From NCBI GenBank assembly GCA_035447065.1, contig DAOTGJ010000015.1, positions 1 through 64,000 of the forward strand: a stretch of 64,000 bases of DNA. Direction: 5' to 3'. The position numbers were made by a program, and so were the translations under genes. Source of the stretch: CALEMW01 sp035447065. GTDB taxonomy: Bacteria > Krumholzibacteriota > Krumholzibacteriia > LZORAL124-64-63. The notes under the pieces are model-generated. The model saw only the letters and a program-made list of their open reading frames with translations. It was not told the origin of the DNA and made no database searches. This document shows positions 50,802 through 58,675 of the stretch, in pieces; position 1 is the stretch's first letter; each line of letters begins with the position of its first letter.

Positions 50802-52072
50802 GGTTGCAGGACCTCCTCCACCGCGTCGGCCAGCGACGCGGCGGCTACGGCGTTCTGGACGCCGGTGGCTAGGATCTTCATCTGGAACGTGCCGGTCGAC
50901 ACCTCGTCGTCGCCGGCGATCAGGACCACGCGGGCGCCGCGCGTCACGGCCCCCTTCATCTGGGCCTTGGCCCCGCGTCCGGTGGTGTCCACCTCCACGC
51001 GCCACGCCGCGCGCAGCGCGTCGACGTGGCGCAGGGCGAAGGACTGAGCCGCGTCGCCCAGGCACACCACCAGCACGTCCACCTCGGTCTGGCGGCTGCG
51101 CTGGGGGTCCACCGGCTCGGGCCACAGGTGCTGGATGAGCCGCTCGACGCCGATGGAGAATCCCACCGACGGCGTGGCCGGCCCGCCGCACTGCTCGATC
51201 AGCCCGTCGTAGCGCCCGCCGCCGCACAGGGCGCTCTGGCGCGTGTCCTGCCGGGCGGAGATCTCGAAGGTGGTGCGCGTGTAGTAGTCCAGCCCGCGCA
51301 CCAGGGTCGGATCTGCCTCGTAGTTCACGCCCAGGCCGTCCAGCGCCCCCAGCATGGCCGCGTGGTGGTCGCGGCAGGCCGGGCAGACGGCCTGGTCGAT
51401 GGGCTCGAACTCCCGCATCAGCGCGCGGCAGCCCTCCTCCTTGCAGTCGAACAGCCGCAGGGCGTTGGTCTCCATCCGCGCCTGGCACGTCGCGCAGAAC
51501 TCGCCGCGCCGCTCCCGGGCCCAGGCGCGCAGCTTCTCCACGTAGGCGGGACGGCAGTCCGGACACCCGATGGTGTTGACCTGCGTCAGCAGGTTCTCCG
51601 CCCCCACGCTCTCGCACACGGCCAGGGCGGTGCGGATCACCTCGGCGTCCAGCACGGGGCTGGGCGAGCCCACGGCCTCCACGCCCACCTGATGGAACTG
51701 GCGGTAGCGTCCGGCCTGGGGACGGTCGTATCGGAACATGGGACCCATGTAGTAGAACTTGAGGGTGCCGGGCTGACGCGTCAGACCGTTCTCCAGGTAC
51801 GCGCGCACAACCGAGGCCGTGGCTTCGGGCCGCAGCGTGAGCCGCTCGCCGCCCTTGGTCTCGAAGGAGTACATCTCCTTGTCCACGATGTCGGTCCCCT
51901 CGCCCACCGAGCGCACGAAGAGATCCGAAGGCTCGATCAGCGGCGTGCGGATCTCGCCGAACCCGTACCGGGCCAGCACGGCGCGCCAGCGCTCCTCGCA
52001 CCAGAGCCAGCGCTCCATCTCCTCCAGCATCACGTCGCGCGTGCCGCGGGGGCGGCGGTAGCGGATCTCCAT
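50798..52072 (-). CDS. hisS: Histidyl-tRNA synthetase
   Basis: 424 residues, class II. Motif 1 region 'PRGTRDVMLEEMERW', motif 2 'YYMGPMFRYDRPQAGRYRQF', histidine A motif 'LVRGLDYYTRTTFEI', histidine B 'GGGRYDGLIEQ', motif 3 'PSVGFSIGVERLI'. A cysteine-rich insertion with 'GCPDC', 'CATC', 'CKEEGC' and 'CPAC' occurs, as in several other bacterial enzymes, and may bind zinc. ATG at 52072 with GGAGGG nine bases upstream; hisS-aspS adjacency is common. Confidence 0.97.
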   Translation of the reverse strand: MEIRYRRPRGTRDVMLEEMERWLWCEERWRAVLARYGFGEIRTPLIEPSDLFVRSVGEGTDIVDKEMYSFETKGGERLTLRPEATASVVRAYLENGLTRQPGTLKFYYMGPMFRYDRPQAGRYRQFHQVGVEAVGSPSPVLDAEVIRTALAVCESVGAENLLTQVNTIGCPDCRPAYVEKLRAWARERRGEFCATCQARMETNALRLFDCKEEGCRALMREFEPIDQAVCPACRDHHAAMLGALDGLGVNYEADPTLVRGLDYYTRTTFEISARQDTRQSALCGGGRYDGLIEQCGGPATPSVGFSIGVERLIQHLWPEPVDPQRSRQTEVDVLVVCLGDAAQSFALRHVDALRAAWRVEVDTTGRGAKAQMKGAVTRGARVVLIAGDDEVSTGTFQMKILATGVQNAVAAASLADAVEEVLQP

Positions 52073-52094
52073 GGCTACGGTCCCTCCTGCATCC

Positions 52095-53048
52095 TCAGCG
52101 GGGCTCCAGCGGTACGCGTTCCCCGTTCCGGCCCGAGGCGCCGGCCCCGAGCACCACCAGCACCTGTTCCGGCGCCACGCCCACCAGGCGGCATTCGCCG
52201 GGCAGGAGCACCGCGGGCGGCAACGTATGCGACCCCGGACGCAGTCCCGTCAAGGCGACGGTCACCGACACGTCGGCCAGCGACAGCGACGCCACCTGGT
52301 CCCGGGGGCCCTCCACGGTCACCGAGACCACCGGCGGGAAGGCGTCGGCCGAAGGCTGATCGGCGTCCAGCAGGGGCACCACCGGCACGTGTTCCAGGGT
52401 GCGGCGCTCGGCCTCGACCACGTCGGCCTGCAGCGCCACGAACTCCGGGACCAGGCGCAGATGCTCACCCGGCGCCCTGACCCGGCGTTCCACGGGCTGT
52501 CCGCGGCGGGCCCGGCGCAGGTCCAGAGGCTCGGTGTCCAGGGAGTCGGGCAGCTGCATGAGGCGACGCGGTCCGCTCACCGTCACGACCGCGGGCTCGG
52601 CGCGTACGCGGCCCAGCAGCAGCTTGCCCTCGGGCACCTCGCCGCTCAGGGCCGGGCGCACCGGCACCGCCACCGAGTCCACCGCGTCCACGTAGAGCAG
52701 CAGACGCGTGGGCTGCAGCACCTCCACGTTGGACAGCGAGGACCGTACGTCGTTGGCCGTCAGGTCCCGCTGCCACAGGCCGCCCACGTTCACGTCCTGC
52801 AGATCCACCCTCACCTCGCCCGGGGCGCGCCCCAGGTAGCGCTGGCGGAAGAACTGGAGCTTGGTGCCCTGGGCGCGGACCTTCACCGCCTCCGGCCACA
52901 CGTTGCCGTCCAGGGTGGCCCCCTCCGGCACGCCGTCCAGGACCAGCGGCAGGGTCACCTCGCGCTCCATCTGCCGGCTCGACGCCACCTGCATCCAGAT
53001 GAGCGTGGCCGCGAAGACGCACAGGATCTTCAGGACGTGCCGATTCAC
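52095..53048 (-). CDS. YbbR-domain protein (CdaR-like)
   Basis: 317 residues. An N-terminal helix 'ILCVFAATLIWMQVASS' is the membrane anchor, followed by 'REVTLPLVLDGVPEGATLDG', the first YbbR repeat, then two further repeats. YbbR (CdaR) proteins modulate the c-di-AMP cyclase CdaA in Firmicutes. No cdaA gene is next to it; amiC precedes it. A PgpH-like phosphodiesterase lies four genes downstream. GTG start at 53048. Confidence 0.82.
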   Translation of the reverse strand: MNRHVLKILCVFAATLIWMQVASSRQMEREVTLPLVLDGVPEGATLDGNVWPEAVKVRAQGTKLQFFRQRYLGRAPGEVRVDLQDVNVGGLWQRDLTANDVRSSLSNVEVLQPTRLLLYVDAVDSVAVPVRPALSGEVPEGKLLLGRVRAEPAVVTVSGPRRLMQLPDSLDTEPLDLRRARRGQPVERRVRAPGEHLRLVPEFVALQADVVEAERRTLEHVPVVPLLDADQPSADAFPPVVSVTVEGPRDQVASLSLADVSVTVALTGLRPGSHTLPPAVLLPGECRLVGVAPEQVLVVLGAGASGRNGERVPLEPR

Positions 53049-53082
53049 GTGCGGGCTCCCCCGTGCCTGCGGCCGCGGCCGG

Positions 53083-54408
53083 TCAGGGCAAGTTCAGGGT
53101 CTGTCCGACCGCCAGGCGGTCGGAGTCCATGTGGTTCCGATCCAGGATCTCCCGGACCGTGGTGCCGTGGCGCCGTGCCAGCTCCCAGAGGTTGTCCCCG
53201 TTGCGCACCGCATACCAGGTGGTCCAGCCCTGGACCGCCGCGCCCTCGCCCCCGCGCCGGGCCGCGACGTAGTCCGCAACCCCGTCGCGGATCACCGCGG
53301 CGATGGCCCGCCGCCCCCGCGGCGTGGACAGCAGCGCGAGGTCGTCCGGGTTGGTCATGTAGGCCGCCTCCACCAGCGCCGAAGGCATGGCCAGCGACTG
53401 AAGGACGTGGAAGTCGTCCTGCTTGACCTTCCGCGCCTCCAAGGTATCAGATCGGCGCGCCGCGGCCAGGATCCGTTCCGCCAGGTCGCGGCTGCGGTCC
53501 GCCACGCTCACCCGACGCAGGTCCATCAGGATGGGCAGCACGTCCGGGTCCGCCGCCGCCGCCGGGTCCAGCCCGAGCACGCGGGCCGCCTGGCGGTCGT
53601 CCTCCAGCAGACGCTCCTCCCGCTCCCCGCTCCCCGCTTCCGCCAGGAAGTAGGCCACCAGGCCGCGCAGGTCCGCACGATCCGCCGTGTTGGCGTGGAT
53701 GGAGACGAAGAGGTCCGCCCCCGCCGATTCCGCCAGCCGCACGCGGTCGGCGAGCTTCAGGGTGCGGTCGTCGTCGCGCGTCAGCTCCGCCTTCAGCCCG
53801 GGCTCCTCGTCCAGCAGCCGGGCCAGCTCGCGGGCGATGTCCAGGGTCAGATCCTTCTCCCGCAGCCCGTCGCGGATCGCGCCCGGATCCTGCCCGCCGT
53901 GCCCGGCGTCCACCATCACCACCAGGGTCTCCGGCTCCGCGGGGGCCGCCACGGCCCCGGGCCCCGGCTTCGGCGACGACGTCGGCACGGGAGCGGGCCG
54001 CACGTCCACCACGATGCGGTCCGGGCGTCCGTCGGCCGCCGGCAAGGCGAAGTGGCGGAAGGCCGTCCCGGTCGCCAGCGCCAGTTCCAGCACGGCATCG
54101 CCGCCGGCCTGCCGCCGCGTCGCAACGAGCACGCGTCCGTCGTCCAACCGGTCCGCGCCCTCGTCGGCGAAGATGGACCCGGGCAACGTCACCGTCAGCA
54201 CGTCTGCGTGCCGCTCGGCCAGGTAGGCCGTCGGCCCGGACAGGTCCACCACGATGCGTGTCTTCTCGGGCCCGCTCCAGGTCCGCACCTGCTGGATCAA
54301 CGCGGCCGCGGCGCCCTGCGCCAGCAGCAGCACCACGAGCCCCGCCGCGGTCAGCGGCAGGCGCCCGGTCCGGCGCGATGGCGAGGGGGAAGACGGCCTC
54401 ATGCCCAT
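53083..54408 (-). CDS. N-acetylmuramoyl-L-alanine amidase with AMIN and LysM domains
   Basis: 441 residues. Signal peptide in the first 36 residues. AMIN domain at about 36-135 ('IQQVRTWSGPEKTRIVVDLS'). Amidase_3 at about 155-360: 'VVMVDAGHGGQDPGAIRDGL' carries the first zinc His, 'EKDLTLDIARELARLL' the Glu, 'FVSIHANTADRADLRG' the second His, and 'PSALVEAAYMTNPDD' the catalytic Glu. LysM at about 395-441 ('WYAVRNGDNLWELARRHGTT'). It hydrolyses the amide between MurNAc and peptide. ATG at 54408 with AAGGAG upstream. First gene of the 13-gene run; no clear promoter hexamers were found in the 129 bases before it. Confidence 0.93.
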   Translation of the reverse strand: MGMRPSSPSPSRRTGRLPLTAAGLVVLLLAQGAAAALIQQVRTWSGPEKTRIVVDLSGPTAYLAERHADVLTVTLPGSIFADEGADRLDDGRVLVATRRQAGGDAVLELALATGTAFRHFALPAADGRPDRIVVDVRPAPVPTSSPKPGPGAVAAPAEPETLVVMVDAGHGGQDPGAIRDGLREKDLTLDIARELARLLDEEPGLKAELTRDDDRTLKLADRVRLAESAGADLFVSIHANTADRADLRGLVAYFLAEAGSGEREERLLEDDRQAARVLGLDPAAAADPDVLPILMDLRRVSVADRSRDLAERILAAARRSDTLEARKVKQDDFHVLQSLAMPSALVEAAYMTNPDDLALLSTPRGRRAIAAVIRDGVADYVAARRGGEGAAVQGWTTWYAVRNGDNLWELARRHGTTVREILDRNHMDSDRLAVGQTLNLP

Positions 54409-54537
54409 GGAACGCTCCTTCGGGGGGAGCCGCCCCCCGTCGCTGCGCGGCACCTTAGCACAGGCGACCGGCCGCGGCCAGCACCGGAACCGCCGGCCGC
54501 CGTGCGGCCCGCGGCTCCTTCCGAGGGGCTGCGGGGA

Positions 54538-55470
54538 TCAGCGGAGGGCGTAGTTGTCCAGCACGTAGGGCAGCGGATTCACGTGGCGGCTCTGCACGTG
54601 CACCTCGTAGTGCAGGTGGGGCGCCGTGGAGCGGCCCGTGTTCCCGGACAGGGCGATGGTCTGTCCGCGGCGCACCTTCTGCCCCGTCTTCACACGCCAC
54701 TCGCTCAGGTGGGCGTACACGGTGGACAGGCCGTTGCCGTGATCCACGCGCACCATCAGGCCGTAGCCGCGGTCGCGCTTCAGGGCCGTGACCACCCCGT
54801 CGGCCGTGGCCCGCACCTGGGTGCCGGTCGGCACGGAGTAGTCCACGCCGTGATGGAAGCGCTTCACGTTGGTGAAGGGGTCGTGGCGATAGCCGTAGCC
54901 GCTGCTCAGCCAACCCGTGTCCACGGGCCGGATGGAGGGCAGATGATCCAGGGTCTGTTCGCGTCGCACCAGCGTGTCCAGCAGGGCCTGATAGCCCTCG
55001 TGCTGGATGCGGGCCTGCCGCAGGATGGTGTCGATGTCCCGGTCCAGAGCCACCGCGAAGCGCCCGTCGCCGGGCGTCTCCTGGGACGCGCGCCCCACCA
55101 GGCCGCGCCCCCCCACGCCCGCCTCGCGCACGTCGGGATCCATGGGGTCCAGCCCCATGGCCACCGAGACCAGCTCCTGCAGGCGGTAGGACTCGGCCAG
55201 GTTCTCGCGCAGCATGGCCACCTTGGACCCCAGGTGCTCCACCTGGCGGGCCAGCTCGGCGTTCTCCTGCTGCAGACGGGAGCCGCCCGGTTTCCAACTC
55301 GTGCCCTCGCTCAGACCCACCACATAGAAGACCGCCAGCAGCACCGTGCCCAGGGCCGCGGTCCCCACCAGGCCCAGCAGCCAGGTCGGCACGTTGAGCT
55401 CCCGGGACTGCTCGTGGTCGTCGGGGAGGTACAGGAAGCGGAAGGTCTTGCGCACGGTCGCGGTCCTCAC
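54538..55470 (-). CDS. M23-family peptidase (murein DD-endopeptidase/activator type)
   Basis: 310 residues. Membrane helix at 29-51, coiled coil about 64-100, M23 domain from about 185: H206-x3-D210 in 'KRFHHGVDYSVPTGTQVRAT', and HLHYEVH near 285. The motif is complete, so it may cut cell-wall peptides directly, or act as an amidase activator when next to amiC, which is the next gene (130 bases). The first about 28 residues are cytoplasmic. GTG start at 55470. Promoter at 55507-55534. Confidence 0.9.
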   Translation of the reverse strand: MRTATVRKTFRFLYLPDDHEQSRELNVPTWLLGLVGTAALGTVLLAVFYVVGLSEGTSWKPGGSRLQQENAELARQVEHLGSKVAMLRENLAESYRLQELVSVAMGLDPMDPDVREAGVGGRGLVGRASQETPGDGRFAVALDRDIDTILRQARIQHEGYQALLDTLVRREQTLDHLPSIRPVDTGWLSSGYGYRHDPFTNVKRFHHGVDYSVPTGTQVRATADGVVTALKRDRGYGLMVRVDHGNGLSTVYAHLSEWRVKTGQKVRRGQTIALSGNTGRSTAPHLHYEVHVQSRHVNPLPYVLDNYALR

Positions 55471-55506
55471 GTATCGGTCCGATCAGGGGGCCGGGCGGAT
55501 CCGGCC

Positions 55507-55534
55507 AAGATACCGGCTCCGCCCGACCTGTCAA
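55507..55534 (-). promoter_or_regulatory. Sigma-70 promoter for the M23 peptidase gene
   Basis: TTGACA (55529-55534), 16 bases, TATCTT (55507-55512). The start point near 55500 leaves a leader of about 30 bases. It lies directly after the sigma-factor stop at 55553. Confidence 0.7.
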
Positions 55535-55552
55535 TGTTCTCCCTATCGGACG

Positions 55553-56401
55553 TCAGGCGTAGTCTTTGAGGATTTCCTTCCCCGCCGACTGCCGCATCTT
55601 GCGCAGCGCCTTCTCCTTGATCTGGCGGATGCGCTCCCGGGTCAATCCCAGCTGCTGTCCGATGGCCTCCAGGGTCATCGCCTCGTCGTCCTCCAGCCCG
55701 TAGTAGAGGCTGATGATCACGGCCTCCCGGTCCGACAGGGCTTCGAGGCTCCGGCGCACGTCCTCCCGCATCACGCGGTCGTAGAGCCGGGCTTCGGGGC
55801 CGGGCTGATGGTCGGCCGCCAGCGTTTCCACCAGGGGCCTGTCGCCCGTCCCTTGGTCGTCGAGCCCCACCTCGGCGCCGCCAAGCGCAAGCACACGGCG
55901 GACTTCCGAGACCTCCAGCCCCGTCTCACGAGCCAGTTGGAGGGAGTTGGGGTTCTCGATCCCCTCGCTCTGCAGCAAGGATCGGGCCCGGTTGATCTTC
56001 AACAGCAGGGCGGTCTGGTTCTGAGGCAGCCGCACCAGCCGGGAATGGTCCAGAAGGGCCTGCAGGATCGACTGGCGGATCCACCAGACCGCGTACGAGA
56101 TGAACTTGAAGCCGCGCGTCTCATCGAAGCGGCCCGCGGCCTTGAGCAGGCCGATGTTCCCCTCGTTGATCAGGTCGGCCAGGGTCAGCCCCTGGTGCAG
56201 GTAGCGTTTGGCCACGGTCACCACGAACCGCAGGTTCGCGTTGACCAGGGTCTTCAGCGCGTCCTGGTCCCCTTCGCGGATGCGGCGGGCCAGGTCGGCC
56301 TCCTGCTCGCGGGTGAGCAGCGAGAACCGGTTGATCTCCCGGAAGTACACTTCCAGGGACTTCTCATGGGTCGGGGGCAGGATGGCGTTCCTCTTTGCCA
56401 T
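55553..56401 (-). CDS. Sigma-70-family sigma factor, short primary type
   Basis: 282 residues. Region 1.2 'SLEVYFREINRFSLLTREQE', region 2 'NANLRFVVTVAKRYLHQGL', 'DLINEGNIGLLKAAGRFDET' and 'FKFISYAVWWIRQSILQALL', region 3, and region 4 'LSDREAVIISLYYGLEDDEA' with 'LEAIGQQLGLTRERIRQIKE'. It lacks the long region 1.1 of proteobacterial RpoD, like the primary sigma factor of Bacteroidota and relatives. Whether it is the primary factor or a group 2 paralogue cannot be shown from one window. ATG at 56401 with GGAGAG upstream. Confidence 0.9.
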   Translation of the reverse strand: MAKRNAILPPTHEKSLEVYFREINRFSLLTREQEADLARRIREGDQDALKTLVNANLRFVVTVAKRYLHQGLTLADLINEGNIGLLKAAGRFDETRGFKFISYAVWWIRQSILQALLDHSRLVRLPQNQTALLLKINRARSLLQSEGIENPNSLQLARETGLEVSEVRRVLALGGAEVGLDDQGTGDRPLVETLAADHQPGPEARLYDRVMREDVRRSLEALSDREAVIISLYYGLEDDEAMTLEAIGQQLGLTRERIRQIKEKALRKMRQSAGKEILKDYA

Positions 56402-56468
56402 GGTGCTCTCCGTTCGCCGTGCGGGGGGCGTCACCGGCTAAGGTTGCCCTGGAAGGCGCCGATCGAGG

Positions 56469-57908
56469 TCAGCCCTTCCCCGTCCCGTTTCCGGACCCGA
56501 GCCTCAGGTAGGACTGCTGTCCTCCCGACTCGAGCAGCAGGGTGACGGCGTCGGGGCTCTCGCCCAGCTCGATGCGGATCGCCGCGAAAGCCTCGGCGTC
56601 CGCGACCGGGCGCTCCCCGATCGCGAGGATGACGTCCCCCACCCGGACCCCCGCCAGCGCGGCGGGTCCGTCGGGGACCACCTCGACCACCATCACGCCC
56701 CGGTCGGTCTCCGTTCCGAAGACCTCGCGGAGCCTGGTGACGCGCGGATCGTCGCCGACCGCCGACGCCAGGCTCATGCCGAGCCAGGCGTCCGCACGGT
56801 TCCGGTCCCGGGATTGGTCGGCCGGCGCTTCCGCCGGAACGACCTGGACCATGATCCGCCGTCCCTCACGCTGGACCCGGCACGGTTGGGGTGCGCCGAG
56901 ATCCGCGATGCTCACAAGGAAATCCAACGTTTCGGCGTCCGCGATCTCACGGCCGCCCAGTTCGATGATCACGTCGCCGGCCCGCAGGTCCGCGGCGGCG
57001 GCCGGCGAGTCGGGCTCCACGGCCTCGACGCGTGCTCCCGCCGGCACCCCGTCCACGCGGTGGTCCGCCGTGCGCACGCCCAGCCAGCCGCGGATCACGC
57101 GGCCGTGCTGCGCCAGGGACTCCAGCACCCGGCGCGCGTAGTTGGACGGGATCGCGAAGCCGATCCCCTGCCCGGCCCGGTTCACGGCCGTGTTCACCCC
57201 GATGACCCGGCCGGCGATGTCCAGCAGCGGCCCGCCGCTGTTGCCGAAGTTGATGGCCGCGTCGGTCTGCAGGAAGTTCTGGAAGCGCGGCGCCCCGCCG
57301 TGGATGGCCAGGTCCCGCCGCCCCTTGGCGCTCACCACGCCGATGGTCAGGCTGCCGGCCAGGTTGCCGAACGGGTTGCCCACCGCCACGGCCCAGTCCC
57401 CCACGCGGATCTCGTCGGAATCCGCGAAGGTCAGCGGCCGCGGCAGCTCGTCCGCCGCCACCAGCAGCAGGGCCAGGTCGCTGGCGGGATCGGCCCCGAC
57501 CAGGCTGGCCTCGCGGTCCCGGTCCTCGCCGGGGAAGCGCACGGTGATCGCGTCGGCCCGGTCGATGACGTGGTTGTTGGTCAGGATGTGCCCCTGACCG
57601 GTCACCAGGAAGCCCGTGCCGGAGCCGTGGCCGCCGAAGGGGGAGCCGCCCTGATCGTCCTCGGGGAAATAGCGGCGGTAGAGCTCCTCCATGGGGCCCA
57701 GGTCCTGCCCGCCGCCGGTCACCCCGCGATCCACGCGGATGCTCACCACCGACGGCCCGGCGTCGCGGGCCACGCGCACGAAGGGGGAATCCGGGGCGGG
57801 TCCGCGCTCCACCCGCACGAGATCCTCGGCGCGCACGCCGACGGCCGTCGCCGCCGCCAGCAGCAGCGCGAGAGCCTGGATCCCGAGGATGGTCTGGAAC
57901 CGTCGCAT
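56469..57908 (-). CDS. HtrA/DegP-family periplasmic serine protease
   Basis: 479 residues. Signal peptide MRRFQTILGI...AAATAVGVRA. Trypsin-like domain with H113 (ILTNNHVID), D144 (ASDLALL) and S224 (FGNSGGPLL): the triad is complete. Two PDZ domains follow: 'GWLGVRTADHRVDGVPAG', then from about 375 'AWLGMSLASAVGDDPRVT'. Degrades or refolds damaged envelope proteins. ATG at 57908 with AGGAGGG three bases upstream. Upstream of it a short hairpin GCGCC-ATGA-GGCGC occurs at about 57933-57946. Followed 67 bases later by the sigma-factor gene. Confidence 0.95.
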   Translation of the reverse strand: MRRFQTILGIQALALLLAAATAVGVRAEDLVRVERGPAPDSPFVRVARDAGPSVVSIRVDRGVTGGGQDLGPMEELYRRYFPEDDQGGSPFGGHGSGTGFLVTGQGHILTNNHVIDRADAITVRFPGEDRDREASLVGADPASDLALLLVAADELPRPLTFADSDEIRVGDWAVAVGNPFGNLAGSLTIGVVSAKGRRDLAIHGGAPRFQNFLQTDAAINFGNSGGPLLDIAGRVIGVNTAVNRAGQGIGFAIPSNYARRVLESLAQHGRVIRGWLGVRTADHRVDGVPAGARVEAVEPDSPAAAADLRAGDVIIELGGREIADAETLDFLVSIADLGAPQPCRVQREGRRIMVQVVPAEAPADQSRDRNRADAWLGMSLASAVGDDPRVTRLREVFGTETDRGVMVVEVVPDGPAALAGVRVGDVILAIGERPVADAEAFAAIRIELGESPDAVTLLLESGGQQSYLRLGSGNGTGKG

Positions 57909-57985
57909 GTTCCCTCCTGAAACGGGTGCCGGCGCCTCATGGCGCAGCAACGACCTTCACCTGTCAGGGGGAAAGCGGAAGAGGG

Positions 57986-58024
57986 GCGGGGCGCCCCCGG
58001 CTCCCTGGGGAGGAGCCGGGCGTC
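57986..58024 (-). terminator. GC-rich hairpin, possible terminator of the coiled-coil gene
   Basis: Minus strand: CCCGGCTCC-TCCCCA-GGGAGCCGGGGG, followed by CGCCCCGCCCCTCTTCCG. The stem is strong but the tail has only scattered T, so termination is uncertain. It lies about 42 bases after the stop at 58066. Confidence 0.45.
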
Positions 58025-58065
58025 GCAGGGACTGGAAAGACCTTACCAGAGGTGAAAGATGAGCG

Positions 58066-58593
58066 TCAAGCCCTTTCTTCGGGCTCGTCCTCCTCGTCGT
58101 CGGCCTCGGCCTCCACCCCGTCCATGGGTCGTCGGGGCCAAGCGTCGTCGTCCTCTTCATCCGCGTCGGACATCTCGGACCACTCCGCATCCTCCACCGC
58201 CCGCGTGGGCGGCATGTCCCCCGCGGCCGCCTCGTGCTCGTCGGGCTCATCGTGGGCGAAGCCGGCTGCCGCGGCGCCGCCGGCGGCCGCGGCAGCCTTG
58301 GCCTCGGCCTTGATGGTCTCGATCTCGCGCTTCTTGGCCTCCAGGTCCTTCTCCAGCTTGCGGACCTGGGCCACCAGGCCCTCCAGCACCGCGTCGCCGG
58401 TCAGATCCGTGCGGCCCTCCTGGGCTGCCGTGTAGACGTGGCTGCCGATCTCGCTGAACTGGCGCTCGATCTCACGGCTGAGCCCGAAGATGTCGTAGCG
58501 GCGCGAGCCCACCTTGGCCAGCTCGTTGGTCTTCTCCGCCGCGGTGCCGTACAGCGACACCAGGTTCTTCTTCACGTCCTCCCACAGCGACAT
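58066..58593 (-). CDS. Small acidic coiled-coil protein of unknown function
   Basis: 175 residues, no signal peptide. N-terminal part 'MSLWEDVKKNLVSLYGTAAE' and 'GLSREIERQFSEIGSHVYTA' recalls a conserved hypothetical family of small proteins from several bacterial phyla; a coiled coil follows (about 72-100, 'KLEKDLEAKKREIETIK'), then an Ala-rich and strongly acidic tail (DEEDDD..., DDEEDEPEE). Likely cytoplasmic. GGAGGAGG precedes the ATG at 58593. Divergent from the LpxH-like gene with 82 bases between starts. Function unknown. Confidence 0.85.
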   Translation of the reverse strand: MSLWEDVKKNLVSLYGTAAEKTNELAKVGSRRYDIFGLSREIERQFSEIGSHVYTAAQEGRTDLTGDAVLEGLVAQVRKLEKDLEAKKREIETIKAEAKAAAAAGGAAAAGFAHDEPDEHEAAAGDMPPTRAVEDAEWSEMSDADEEDDDAWPRRPMDGVEAEADDEEDEPEERA

Positions 58594-58643
58594 CGCGGTC
58601 CTCCTCCGACGGTGAGCCCGGCGCGGGCCGAAATCCCTTGCCG

Positions 58644-58671
58644 TTCGTTCGACATTCCTATACTAACTGAC
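58644..58671 (+). promoter_or_regulatory. Possible promoter of the LpxH-like gene, near-leaderless
   Basis: TTGCCG (58639-58644), 15 bases, TATACT (58659-58664). The predicted start point near 58671 is only about five bases before the ATG at 58676, and no Shine-Dalgarno sequence precedes that ATG. The spacing of 15 is short, so the -35 is doubtful. Confidence 0.4.
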
Positions 58672-58675
58672 GGCC

